DNA from: Gnetum montanum
Lineage: Eukaryota; Streptophyta; Gnetopsida; Gnetales; Gnetaceae
NCBI GenBank assembly: GCA_015680685.1
Contig: MNCI01010845.1
Coordinates: 199,492-263,491, forward strand
Direction: 5' to 3'
DNA: 64,000 nucleotides
Shown: positions 32,229 to 44,000 of the stretch, one piece after another
Layout of the letters: every line of letters begins with the position of its first letter
Numbering within the stretch: position 1 is the first letter of the stretch
Made by a program: the position numbers and the translations under genes
Notes under the pieces: generated by a model
What the model saw: the letters and a program-made list of their open reading frames with translations, nothing else
Told to the model about the DNA's origin: nothing
Databases searched by the model: none

Positions 32229-35200
32229 ATGAATCCCATCAACATCACCGTTGCTAATACCCAGAACGTTAACATCTCGGATGCAACGGCTGCCCAGAAA
32301 TCCACCGCACAACAGATGGGGGGGCAATCCACAATGGGGCCCCGTCGGTCGTTGAGGTTTCAAGGGAGAGACCCTACCGCTAACATCATAAGCCAAGATG
32401 AGTATAACTTCATTTGCATTAAGATGCAAGCTGGCCTGGCAGTAGACCGGGCTGAGATGGAAGTAAAAAGGCAATTTGAGATCTTTTACAGAGGGGGGTA
32501 TGAATTCATCCCCTCCCCGTACGACGTAATCCCCATTCCGGAGCAATTCTCGGAGCTCTTTACGCAGCTCCTTCTACATAGGAGCCAATCGTTAGACCAA
32601 GTTACGATAGAACCACAACGGGACGAAGAGGACAAATTCGCTGCGCAATCTGAGCATGAAGACTCCTATCATACTCTTAGCCCACATCACCACATGAACC
32701 CCATATTTAACCCGGACGCGGGGGAAACCATCCCCCTCCAACCCATTACCTCTGCCCACACCCAAGCACTGTTACAAGAAACATCCGCGTCAGCTCAAAT
32801 CCTTCCCCAGGGCAACCCGTTGCCCAACGCCTTCCCTTTTACAGCTGCAGGTTCATCCTCACAAGCACCGCCCCCTCACAGTAACCTAGGGGTGACGTTC
32901 CAAGCCCAGTCCCAAGTGGTAAGAATGCCACACGTCATACCTATGTCCACACCTACCCACTACATCCCGCATATCCAAACGTTTACGCCCCCTTTCACCG
33001 CCGTAACCCAACAAGGGGCCTCCTCATACAACATGGCCGGACAATGGACGATGACGGGCACGACGTCGCACCAGGTTTCCCACCACTACATACCACCCCA
33101 CATGTTGCCACCAACTCATGCGCCTCAGGCACAGTCACAACCACAGTAGCAACAGCCTCCTCTCTATAATGTAGTGCCCCTAATGCCATCTATCGTACAC
33201 TTCCCGCAAACGCAACCCCCAACAACGCAACTTTCAGCCTTCTAGTCCACCGTTCAACATTCTAACCCATACAGCCTGTCCCAGGCCCAAACCACCTTGC
33301 TCCCAAACGCTCAGGATTGGGCAGATGCCAAAAAAATGATGCAGGAATTGACAGATGAGGTAAAGCACCTCAAAACCGTCACCGATGGGGAGATGAAAGT
33401 GGTAGATTTCTACAGTGACGACCCTATCAGCTCTTCTGTCCCACCCTTAACCTTGCCCAAAGGTGTTCCCCTGCCAACTTTAACCAAATATAACGGTGAG
33501 ATACATCCTAACGCCCATCTCATAACATTCCGGTTGGAATGTGCCCTGCTCTAGGCTTGGCCCCACGCTGTCCTCCGGGTGTTCCCCATGTCCCTTACGG
33601 GAAGAGCACTCGATTGGTACCGCGCCTTGCCCAGGAACTCCATCTGTGCTTTGGATGACCTTATACGCCAGTTTGTGACCCGGTTCAAGTATAACTTGAA
33701 ACACGAGCCAACGCTGGATAGCCTCATGCAGATTAAGCAAGGGCCTCTTGAACCGGTCCAAAAATTCATTCAAAGATGGAGCGCAGCTCTGAACGAGCTT
33801 CATGAACCGATCTCCCCATTTTACTTACTCACGATCCTAAAAGGAGTCGTCAACAATTTCTTTAAATCTAAACTGTATTACCTCAATGCGCGTGATCTCA
33901 ATCAGGCGTTCGAACAAATTAAGAACATTGAAGAAGCTGCCCAAAACAGTCACGATCCAGCCTACACAACCTTTAAAAATCAACATACTAAGAAAGACAA
34001 AGAAAAGGCTAAAACCACTATAGCAGCCGTAGCAGGGACGCAACAACAAAAACCACCGATGCCACCTACTAACTACTATCACCCCCCGCTCGCAACTGCC
34101 ACACAGGAATCGTCATCGCAACAGAATCCGACAAACCGTACACGGAATTTTGAGAGGAAAGAACCCTCTCAATATACGCCTCTACCAATGAAGCCTTCTC
34201 AACTCTTCGATCAACTCCTAAAGGCTTGGTTGATGAGCCACAAACAATTATCCCCGGCAGCCATAGAAAGACACGATCGATTCTGTCAACTTGTACAGAA
34301 TCCAAGCCTGGCAATGCCAGATGAGCCGCCCGTGCCCAAAGGATTCTAGATGGATCGCTTTTGTGATTATCATCAGAGACCGGGGCATGGAACAGATTAC
34401 TGTTTCACTTTGAAACAGGACATCCAGTGGATGATTGACGAAGGTAACATCACCTTTGACGGAGCTAACCCCGTCCAACCACAAAATCAGACCATGGGGG
34501 TGTACCAAGACCCCCTAAACACTAAGGAGGCTCCATACATAATTAGCACGATTTACTGTGACGATGATCCCGACACATCCCACATTAACACGATACACCC
34601 CGAGAATAAGGAAATATCTAACAAGCCGTTTGTAGTCCAAATCCCTCCTGCTGAGCTTGCGCTCGCACCCCAGACATCCCGCACCCCGCAGTAGCCGTAC
34701 GTAGTCCGAGTGCCCTCGACTACACCCGCCCCCAACATGATGACGTGCGAACAACCCTACGTGGTGCGCGTCACCCCTGTTAATCCCGCAAACACAACGA
34801 CGCCTTACGCTCGGCCTTCCCCCTTTGTAGTCCAAGTACCACCCGCGGTTGCAATGACGGAGGTTCCATCTCCACTAAGGCCAACTCCATACGTCGTCCG
34901 GGTGCCCGCACAGGCCCCTACCCAGTCGTACCCACAACCTCGCCCTGCTCCATATGTCGTAAAGGTCCCTGGGCAATCCCAGGTTCCGAGGCCAAGTCCA
35001 CCTCCACGTAGCACGTGAGGGCGCCTAGCGGACAAGCTCACATGCGAGTGCGTGGAGAGAGAGAGCCAAGAACTAGCTGTGGGGCCACCTAAACCAACAC
35101 CTCTTAGCTCCATGCCCATGGAATCATCTGACAATCTACCTGACGTAGGCAGCAGCGGCGAAACCTCTCGGACGCACGAACAACGTGAAACTGCTAATAT

Positions 35201-35690
35201 CCGCAAGAACGACAAACCACACAAATGCGAGATAAAACTCCTGGGCCTGATGGACCCGGTCCCTCTCAACCAAAATGCTCCTGACAGCAAAGATTTCACG
35301 ACGGTCCTAACGCAAGTCACTCAGGCACTGAAACAAAAGAACACGTCTCTAAGCTTATATGATTTAGTGTTGACTTCCCAGACTCACCGCGAAGCTCTTG
35401 TACGCATGTTAACATCTATCCCGGTTAGTGAGGACTTGCCTCCGAGTGAACCAGCAATCCATGCGGTGATGTACCCTCCTCGCGGGGTCAGCCCTAAGGC
35501 CTTAATCTTCCGTGACGAGAGCATCAAAATAGATAAAACAACAGGTGAGATGACGACGAGCCCTATGTTTATAACCATACATATAAACCAATTTAAGATA
35601 CATAGGGTACATGTACATGTAGATGAGTATAAAATAGTTCCTGTCAGTATATCCTCTGACTTAAAAATAAAGAATATAAAAAAAAATTAA
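32229..35690 (+). pseudogene. Tat gag-protease ORF with six premature stops
   Basis: One frame runs 1153 codons from ATG 32229 to TAA 35688, broken only by TAG at 33147, 33243, 33552, 34347 and 34692 and TGA at 35016. Order: a Gln/Pro-rich N-terminal part; the Ty3/gypsy Gag domain at about residues 420-570 (FPMSLTGRALDWYRALP); a knuckle of type C-x2-H-x4-H-x4-C (CDYHQRPGHGTDYC, residue about 711); six P-[YF]-V-V-x-[VI] units (34620-34975); and a protease start (KALIFRDE). The protease active site is damaged: where an Asp-x-Gly motif is expected the text reads HVDEYKIVP. Gag would form the particle and protease would mature the polyprotein. Confidence 0.85.
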
Positions 35691-35699
35691 AATAGAAAG

Positions 35700-36174
35700 C
35701 AAATCCTCAGTCCGAAATGACGTTAAACTATAAAAAGTCCAAAATGACATTAAACTATGATAAAACAACAAAAACAATTAAAAGCCATTCCCGGTCCGAA
35801 ATGACACTAAACTATCATGTCTGCAATGACATAAAAATAGCCACGATCAGCAATGATCGGTTACCCGAGAAATCTATCCGCGTCCTCCAAAACATTCCTT
35901 GATTAAGCGTGCAGCCCGAAATGGCGATAAACTACACATGGGGCCCGAAATGGCCATAAACTAGTACCAACTTTTCGTTCTACTTTTAATCGCTTCCTGT
36001 ATCGCACTTAAAACAGAAAACAAACCAAAAATGGCATGATAAACCCAAAATCAAAAACCCACATATATATATATGCATGTTATTTCATACAGTCAACAAT
36101 CTCTGTTCATTTCGTAATGTTCGAGTTACAGTTTCAGTACAAGTTTGAATTGAAAAACAAAAAATGCTAAAATG
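35700..36174 (+). repeat. Degenerate short repeats between protease and antisense gene
   Basis: About eight copies of '(g/c)aaatgac.(t/a)taaacta' spaced 20-40 bases apart at 35710-35960. The motif 'caatgacgataaacta' also occurs after integrase (44865-45080), so the two regions share a repeat family. A TA run lies at 36062-36078. Confidence 0.65.
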
Positions 36175-36441
36175 CTAAGCGTTTGGGGCATGAGGATCAT
36201 CCTCCTCAGGCCCACCAGCATCAGACACCCCTGATCCACTGGGGCCAGCTTCTCCAGTCTCGTCCCCACCTTCATCCTGAAAAGACCAAAGAGGAAATAA
36301 TCAACACAAAAATGAGAGAATGTCAAAATTTCAAACATCAATCAATCAATTAACTCTGAAAAGAGACAAAACGCTTACCATAGGAGGTCCCCCCAAGCCG
36401 AATTCAAGCCATCGTAGGATCTCCTCTTCAGGAATGCTTGC

Positions 36442-37163
36442 CTAGTCCGTCCCATCGAGACCCAGGTCGATATCAGCCAGAGCCTTTCCTTTGTCAACGC
36501 CCGACCAGGTGGGACGTTTCAAAGGGAATTCACCCACCAAGACCTCCCCAGAGGCTATCGTTATCCGCTGTTTGGGAGACTCCATCTCTACAGTTGTGTT
36601 CTGGGTGAAGGTGTCAAAGGCGGAGCGCAGACCAAGACCCTCCACAAACATCTCTAACTGTCTCTTCTCAATAGAAACCTCTTTTAGCGACTTCTTGTAT
36701 TGGTGCTTGTGGTTCTTTTCATCTTGCCCCCATTTGCGAACTTTGGAGGCGAAAGCCTTCCAATCTTGGCATTTGGTGTTCAGCAAATCAATTTGGGCTC
36801 TGCGCTCCCCTAGCCTCCGTATCAGCCCTGCATGGCGATTGAGAAGGTTCCAATACCTTGTATACGTGACCTCGGAGGTCCGCCAAGCACAATCATTATT
36901 TAATCTAGCTGCGGCAAACTCATATCGAGCCTTCAAATCGTCACGTTCCGTTGACAATGCAGCATTCTCCTTCTCTTTCGCCTGAATTTGGAGCCATAAT
37001 TGTTCAATGGATCTCCTGCACGTCCATACCGTTTTGGCATTATGAACGAAGCCCTCCGCTACCTCTTCATAAACAGGTCTAGGCACTTGTTCAATATCAG
37101 GAGATAGTGTAGGCAAACTCTCCATAACGATGGGCTCGGAAGGGTCCCACCTCAGTTGGGCAC
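36442..37163 (-). other. Coiled-coil region of the antisense gene
   Basis: Exon E encodes long charged heptad-like stretches (IEQLWLQIQAKEKENAALST, HQYKKSLKEVSIEKRQLEMF). This suggests oligomerisation. The in-frame TAG at 36444-36442 is near the end of the exon; the frame stays open afterwards through the last splice to the stop at 36175. Confidence 0.6.
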
Positions 37164-39287
37164 CTGTCCATAGGAAAAGACAAATGTTAGAACAAGCAGA
37201 ATTGGGCATCAACCTCTAACATAGTAAAAGTATTTCAATGCATCTGTACCTATGTCAGGGTTGATCCGTTCGATCCGCTCGACAACCTCTTCGGCCACCC
37301 CAGCTACGAAATCCCTTTTACTCGGCATTTCCATCCAAGTAAAAGGTCCATCGGTGCGTGAGCCGCTCGCCTTTGGAGGCACCTCAGGGGGGATCTCGAA
37401 CTCCTTCTCTGGGACGGTCTCGCTTTCCTCTGAGTCAAACAGAAAAAAATTCGCAATAAGGTAATTCAGAAATGTATTAGGCTGCATAACTGAGTAAAGA
37501 GACATACCGTTCCCCCTGATTTCCTCTTGCGTCAGAGGATCTCCAAGATCAAGGTTCCCTGTAAGAAAGCTGTTGAACATTTCTTCAGTTTCCGCTTGAT
37601 CGTCCAGGGGTTCAGTACCTCCAGTTCCTCCAGTCCCATCCCCTAGCAATTCTGTTCCTCCCGCCGGGTCGGTTAACTCCTCGTCTTCTGGTATAGTCTG
37701 CAAGTCGTGTCTCTTAACTGCTCAATTCAAAACAAAGGAAGTCAGTTGCATAAAACCGGTAATAGTTACAACTATTGAAATAAGAATAAAAAGGTTTACC
37801 AGGAATTTTAAATCGAATGCGCTTCACTCGAGGCTGCTCAATCTCACTGGTGCCTTCCGCCGTGCTGTCACGCTTCCCCAGCTTGGATTTCGCTTTGCCT
37901 ATTATTTCCTTGACCACTCGCTCCGCTTTCCTTGCAGTTGGGGGCACTTCATCGGGTTCCACCCCTAGGCTGTCGCGTATGTGGAGCGAGGGGCCAGACG
38001 ATCCACCCGTGGTGATCGTAAGGGATTCATCAATCCCCTTGGGGGCATCTTGGGACTTGGCTGTGTCAAATAGGTGGTTCACCCAGGGGCGAGATAACTG
38101 ATACTTATCACGCAAAACAAATTTGCCCTCCCCATGAACCACCAAGAATTCAGCCAAGCGACGGATGTAGCCAGCGAAGAAAGCGAAGGTAAAATGAGAT
38201 TGCGCCTCTATATTTGAACGCATCCGCTTTATATCTTTGGTCATCCCTGCTAATAGAAATTCCGCCCAGTTATAACGAACACCAGCCTCCAGAATAGTGC
38301 ACATGATTCGTACTACTTCAACACCAAAACTCTTGACTTGTGATAGAGTCTTCGGAAACAAACACGCTCTAAATAGGGGGTAGAGTTCGTTGACTTCCTC
38401 AACCTTTGTTTTCCCCTGCATTGGGAACCCTTTGGTACCCTTCCTAATTCCTAGCCAATCCTCTAAATCACGGATCATGTCAATTTCTTTATGCGTCCTG
38501 TCCATAACGACTTTTACGCCATTAGCAGGTACGCCAAACAAATCCGCGAGAAATTCAGGTGACAATTCAAAAATCACTTTCACGCCCCTAATACGGGCGC
38601 TGTAGCAAGAGACAGATCTCTCAAATGAGTCTACAATCCCGATCATCTCCGCTATAGAAACATTTGGGCTAGGGGCAGTAAAGAGCGCCATGAGGCCGGC
38701 ATGCTCCAAGCAGGCAACAATAGACGGTGAGGCCTTCTTGCGCAACCACTTCTGAGCGGCACTGGTTCCACCAAATTTCATGGAGAGGGTAGTTTCGGTC
38801 CTCCCAGTCATGACGGAATCCCTATCGGAGGTGGTGCTGGCTACAAAGGCAAACCCAAAACCCTCATATGAGCGTGATACTTGACAATTGACCAAATCAA
38901 ACACAACATCTAGAAAACTTGGCCACTTACTTTCAGTGTTGGACCTTGAAGTTTCGCCCAGATCAGAAGCAGACGGGAAAATCGGCCCATTAGGAGCCCA
39001 GTAAGCGTGTAACCAACCACGTGCGGCACATTGCGCAAACGCCTTCGAAAATTTCTTGGGGAAATTCCTCATGGCGTCTCTAGTATGGGCCAAGACAGTC
39101 CCGCGCAGTGTGGGACCCACTATGAATGCTTCCACGGCCGTACGCGCCAACCCAATCTCATCATCACCTACGTAAGCCCCGTCTGGCGTAATTTTTGGCC
39201 TGCGGGAAAGCGAAAACATGTGTCGAAACGAGAGTAAGCATTTGAATGTGAGGAAAAAGGGAACAACCAAAGTTAGGACGAAATTAC

Positions 39288-39672
39288 CTTTCCACCCGAT
39301 ATACTGTGCCAGGCAGGTTCTGAAATAAAGTATGCGCACGACCTGCTAGGAACAATGTGTTGTTGATGTAGTTGGGGCCATGCGGCAGCTGGTCCCACAC
39401 ACGGGTTAACAGATTGGTCAATTTCGAACCACCGGGGGGAACACCCTCGGCGACAAGTGGCCCCTCATCAATGTCCTCCATGAAAATCCTGACGCCTTCC
39501 GCTGCGCCGGGTAACATAGCCTCAATAATACTCCATGCCACATCACCGCCTAGATGAGACCAGACCACGACGTCGAAATGGTCCAGCAAGAAGGCCAGAA
39601 ATTCGCAGGCCTCGTCCCGGAACTAAACCCCATTATGCTCAACGACCAAGTTGGGTCGGGTCACCACCCTCC
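39288..39672 (-). other. FCP1/NIF-like HAD domain remnant within the antisense gene
   Basis: Motif order follows the FCP1-like family: motif I region LVVEHNGV, where plant members usually have D-L-[DN]-G; then EFLAFLLDHFDVVVWS; then KLTNLLTRVWDQLP; then NTLFLAGRAHTLFQNLP, where the family has an Asp-Asp pair. Both aspartate motifs are replaced, so phosphatase activity is not expected even without the stops at 39623-39712. Assignment is by eye. Confidence 0.6.
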
Positions 39673-39821
39673 AAAGGACCAAACCATGTTAGGACCCCAA
39701 CCAACTCAATCACAAGAAGCGGAGTCTCAATGTCTCTGTAAACCATTAAACAACGCCAAAAGTCAATATCCAAAACTTCATTTTAAAGGATTTTCAGACG
39801 CTTACAGAAAATTTCCCAAGT

Positions 39822-40070
39822 CACGCTCGGCGTATACGCCCGGCGTGCAAAAAATAGTCATGCTCGGCGTATATGCCCGGCATGCAAAAAACAGTCACGC
39901 TCGGCGTATACGCCCGGCGTGAAGTCACGCTCGGCGTATATGCCCGGCGTGCGAAAAAATAGTCACGCTCGGCGTATACGCCCGGCGTGCGAAAAACAGT
40001 CACGCTCGGCGTATATGCCCGGCGTGCGAAAAAACAGTCACGCTTGGCTTATACGCCCGGCATGCAAAAA
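39822..40070. repeat. Seven tandem 37-bp repeats with a long near-palindrome
   Basis: Each unit starts CACGCTCGG, continues GCGTATACGCCCG and GCGTG, and ends in an A-rich spacer (aaaaaacagt or similar). The core GGCGTATACGCC is a perfect 12-bp palindrome, and the outer CACGC/GCGTG arms extend it to 26 bp with two mismatched pairs. An eighth, separate copy lies at 40141-40160. The array sits upstream of, or in the first intron of, the antisense gene. Confidence 0.9.
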
Positions 40071-40216
40071 AATAGTTGCTCAAACCCTAACGCACTACAC
40101 CAAAAACAACGCACGCGGCGTCTACACCGACATTAACCTTTCACGCTCGGCGTATACGCCGAAACCCTACGCCGCCAGTACGCAACGAAAACAGACAAAC
40201 AGGGTCGAAAGCCTAC

Positions 40217-40347
40217 CTGCTAGAAGATCCGGGCCACGCGGGGACGCTCGGGTGGGGTAGACACTGCAGCATCGCTTGGCTCTCCTCCGCGAATGTCAGT
40301 TCAGGTCTTTTCTGTCCTCGGCCCTCCAGTTCTTTGCCTCTGCCCAT
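40217..40347 (-). other. Candidate first exon of the antisense gene
   Basis: On the minus strand an ATG at 40347-40345 (context CCAAGATGG) opens 43 codons without a stop, ending at a good donor, AGCAG|GTAGG. It lies downstream of a TATA box. Its phase does not fit the acceptor at 39736-39737, so either another acceptor is used or this is not part of the gene. Confidence 0.35.
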
Positions 40348-40476
40348 CTTGGCGTGTACGCTGGGGTTCTTCTTGGCGTGTATGCTGGGGTTTTCGCTCG
40401 GCGTCTACGCTGGGGTTACGCTCTCGGTTTACGCTCACGCTCCAAAAGTGAAATGACAAAATGACGCCCCCGGCTT

Positions 40477-40490
40477 CCTTTTTATAGCGC
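40477..40490 (-). promoter_or_regulatory. Candidate TATA box for the antisense gene
   Basis: The minus strand reads GCGCTATAAAAAGG. It is 130 bases upstream of the ATG at 40347 and is the best TATA-like sequence upstream of the antisense gene. Confidence 0.5.
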
Positions 40491-40639
40491 GTTGACGCTA
40501 ACGCGGACGCCGCCGCCGCCGCCGTCGCTTTTCCGTTTTTCTTGCTTTTTGCCTCGTTTTCCGTGCTTTTCGAATTCGCTTTAAATTTTTCAAAAAAAAA
40601 AAGATGCAAAATTTACACACAGACGACATAAACAACAAA

Positions 40640-40995
40640 TTTCGGCATTGAACTGCCGATCATTGCCTGGTAAGGCATTAAATTGCCTTTCGTTGCCCGG
40701 TAAGGCATTAAACTGCCGTTCGTTGCTTGGTAAGGCATTAAACTGCCGATCATTACCCGGTAAGGCATTAAACTGTCGTTCATTGCCCGGTAAGGCATTA
40801 AACTACCGATCATTGCCCGGTAAGGCATTAAACTGCCGTTCGTTGCTTGGTAAGGCATTAAACTGCCGATCATTGCCCGGTAAGGCATTAAACTGCCGTT
40901 CGTTGCCCTGTAAGGCGTTAAACTGCCGTTCGTTGCCCGGTAAGGCATTAAATTGCCTTTCGTTGCACGGTAAGGCATTAAACTGCCGTTCGTCT
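40640..40995. repeat. Twelve tandem 30-bp repeats
   Basis: The consensus unit runs 'aaactgccgttcgttgcccg' then 'gtaaggcatt'. Because the unit is a multiple of three, long repetitive ORFs open on both strands; they are not credible genes. The array lies between the antisense promoter and RT. Confidence 0.93.
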
Positions 40996-41032
40996 ATCAC
41001 GTTAACTCATTTTCATATCTGCACGCTAAAGA

Positions 41033-44000
41033 TTGCCAAAAGACCTGAAACGACCTCCGCTATCTTACCAGGCTCTCCATTTATTGACAAGAATTTGCCT
41101 AATGGATTGCAAGTGCTTGACCGAGCCGTTGGTCATTGATGGACCATATGGCGCAATTGAAAGGAGTATCGATGCGAATCTCCTTTGTACAAGCTCATCA
41201 GCGAACGACTCTACGATAGCTTCAACACAGCAAACGGTTGACGAATATGAGGGAATGACAAAGTCCCTCGACATTGAAGCTGAAAACATTACCGAGGACC
41301 CTCTAACCGAAACACCTATCACCATGCCCAATGGGGAAACTAAAATCCTAAAATTAAGTACACTACTAGGACCAAGTCTGGCTAGAGACATCGAAAACGT
41401 GATTAAGGACAATATGAAGGCATTTGCGTGGTCGTATACAGACATGCCCGGATTAGACCCCCGTATCGTCCAGCATAACATCATCCTTGATCCAAAACTA
41501 AGGCCAGTAAAACAGAAAGCACGAAAGGTCAAACCCGAGGTGGCGTTAGCAGTTCGTAGTGAGATTACCAAGCTCTATCAAGCTAGTTTCATTAGGGCTG
41601 TTGATTACGCCAAATGGGTATCGAACATGGTTATTGTCCTAAAGAAGAACGGAAGCATTCGTCTTTGCATTGACTTCCGGGACCTTAATGTAGCAACCAT
41701 AAAGGATGACTTCCCCTTACCCAGCATTGATCAACTAGTTGACTCAACTGCTGGGCACGCCCTATTATCTTTTATGGATGGGTTCTCAGGATATAACCAG
41801 ATACGTATCAATCCGGAACACCAGCTCCGAACCACTTTCATGACACCTTGGGGAACCTTTTGTTATACAATGATGCCTTTTGGTCTCAAGAATGCTGGGG
41901 CCACGTATCAAAGAGCGATGACATATATTTTCAGCGATTACATCTTACACTCGCTCAATGATTACGTAGACAACATAGTGGTCAAATCAAAATCGCCAGA
42001 ACAACACGTACAAGATCTTGACTTAGTATTAAAACGTTGTCTAAAATACGAACTAAGGCTTAACCCGAAGAAATGCATTTTCGACGTCAAAACAAGCAAA
42101 ATGCTTGGATTTGTAGCCTCAGAGGCAGGGATATGGGTAGACCCCGATAAGGTTAAGGCAATTACGAACCTAAAACCACCTAGCAATCTAACCGAACTCC
42201 AAGGGCTACAAGGGCAGTTGCAGTTCATTAGGAGGTTCATAGAAAATTTGACGGGAAAACTTACAACTATGAACCACCTACTACGCAAAAACACCCGCTT
42301 TGAATGGACACCGCAGTGCCAAGAAGCATTTGACAACGTTAAAACAACACTCGCTCGATTACCCACCATATTCCCACCCAAAAACGATAGGTCGTTTTAC
42401 ATCTACCTGGCAAAATCAGAATCATCAATCGCATCCATGTTGTGCCAAAAACGAGATGACGGAATTGAGGTCCCCGTATACTACCTAAGTCATGCAATGG
42501 TTGCCCATGAAAAGAGATATAACGATGTAGAAAAGTCATGCTTAGCTTTAGTTTTCTCTTTAAAGAAATGGCGACATTATCTTTCCAAAATCAGGTTAAC
42601 ATAATTTGCAAAGATAATGTGCTCAGAGCTATAACCGAAAACATCTACGAATCAAGAAGGATAGCCCGTTGGAAGGCAATCACAGCTGAGTTTGATCTGC
42701 ACTATGTGGCATAATCGTCAGTAAAAGGTCAAGCCATAGCGAATCAAATGACCACATCGCCAATGTATGATCCAGGTACAATAGAACCCGAATTCCCAGA
42801 CGAGAATGTAAATACAATAGACACGGTGCCAGATGACTACGAGGCGGTTCTAAACTTCGATGGAGCATCCACCTCCCGAGGAGGAAGTGCTGCCACTGTA
42901 ATCACATACCCCTTTGGAGAAATTAAGCCTTTCGCCTATCGCTTCAATTTTCATTGTACTAACAACATAGCAGAGTATGAAGGTCTCCTCAGAGGTCTCG
43001 CGGCCACATTAGCTTCGAACATTACACGGCTCGTAGTCAGAGGGGACTCACAACTGGTCGTAAACCAGGTCACAGACGTCTACATGTGTAAAGCACAACA
43101 CCTACAACCATACTGCGATTTGGCTAAGCATCTACTTAAACGATTCGAAAATGTTGATATCCAACATGTCTCTAGGAATGACAATACCATTGCGGACACC
43201 TTAGCAACCTTGGCTTTAAAACATATCCCCTGACATGTTTCATGCACTACCAAGCTTCGTGACCAGTTGTGTCGAGCCCATAACCAACACTCTAGACATG
43301 CTTCCAATTGCATCTGTCAGTACAACACACGCTAATGAATGGTATGATGACGTAAAGGAATACCTTCTGCGCGGTGAAACGCCACAACATTTAACCAATG
43401 CGCAAAAGGATGTAGTATGCAAGCGTTCTAGACAGTACATCTTAATAGGGGATACATTGTGTCGCCGATCCTATGAGGGCATACTACTGACATGCGTCAA
43501 TAGTACCGAGGCCCAAACAATTGTTGAACAGGTGCACGACGGAATATGCGGGGGACACATCGCACCGAAGGCGATGGCAACCAAAATAAGATGCCTAGGC
43601 TACTATTGGCCGCACATGGAATACGACTGTCAGTCCAAGGTCAAAACATGTAGTGTATGCCAAAAACACGGTAATCTCATCCACATTCCACCAAACGAGT
43701 TGCACACAACACAAATCACGTGGCCCTTCCAGAAGTGGGGACTGGACCTCATCGGCCCGATGACACCTACATCTTCTGCCGGGCATAGCTTTATTATAAC
43801 AGTGACTGAATACTTTACGAAATCGGTAGAGGCGGCACCCCTTCGTAAAACTACTTCTAAACAGGTGTGCAACTTCATCCTCGAAAACATTGTAACCCGT
43901 TTTGGCATTCCCATGGCAATCATCACCGACAACAGGCCACAATTTAGTAGTGCTGAGACCAAAATGTTTTGCGATAGTCTAGGGATCAAGCACTCGTTTT

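Larger units (their letters stand above)
36175..39735 (-). pseudogene. Antisense spliced accessory gene of the Tat element (HAD-phosphatase-like, transposon domain, coiled coil)
   Basis: Exons on the minus strand: 39735-39288, 39199-37800, 37717-37508, 37429-37250, 37163-36379, 36276-36175. All five introns are GT-AG, 78-102 bp, and every junction keeps the frame. Exon A resembles plant FCP1/NLI-interacting-factor-like HAD phosphatases (NLVVEHNGV, FLLDHFDVVVWSH, TRVWDQLP, NNTLFLAGRAHTLFQNLPGT), with catalytic residues changed. Exon B (466 codons) has a region like the putative plant transposon protein domain (GVKVIFELSPEFLADLFGVP, NELYPLFRACLFP). Exons C-D are acidic, exon E is a coiled coil, exon F is acidic and Gly-rich. 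Stops at 39710, 39689, 39623 and 36442 disable it. The upstream start is uncertain. Role unknown; regulating or assisting the element is a guess. Confidence 0.7.

Noticed and set aside
37714-39339. A 541-codon minus-strand ORF taken as a complete single-exon protein
   Set aside because: Both ends read through introns (GT at 37799, AG at 39200). The spliced model joins in frame to neighbouring exons and explains the odd ends.
39822-40070. CRISPR-like array
   Set aside because: The spacers are near-identical A-rich links rather than unique sequences, no cas genes exist, and the context is a plant retrotransposon.
40613-41139. Long repetitive ORFs on both strands (repeated LPGKALN-like or MPYRA-like peptides)
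   Set aside because: A 30-bp tandem repeat keeps frames open mechanically; no start context or conserved product supports coding.
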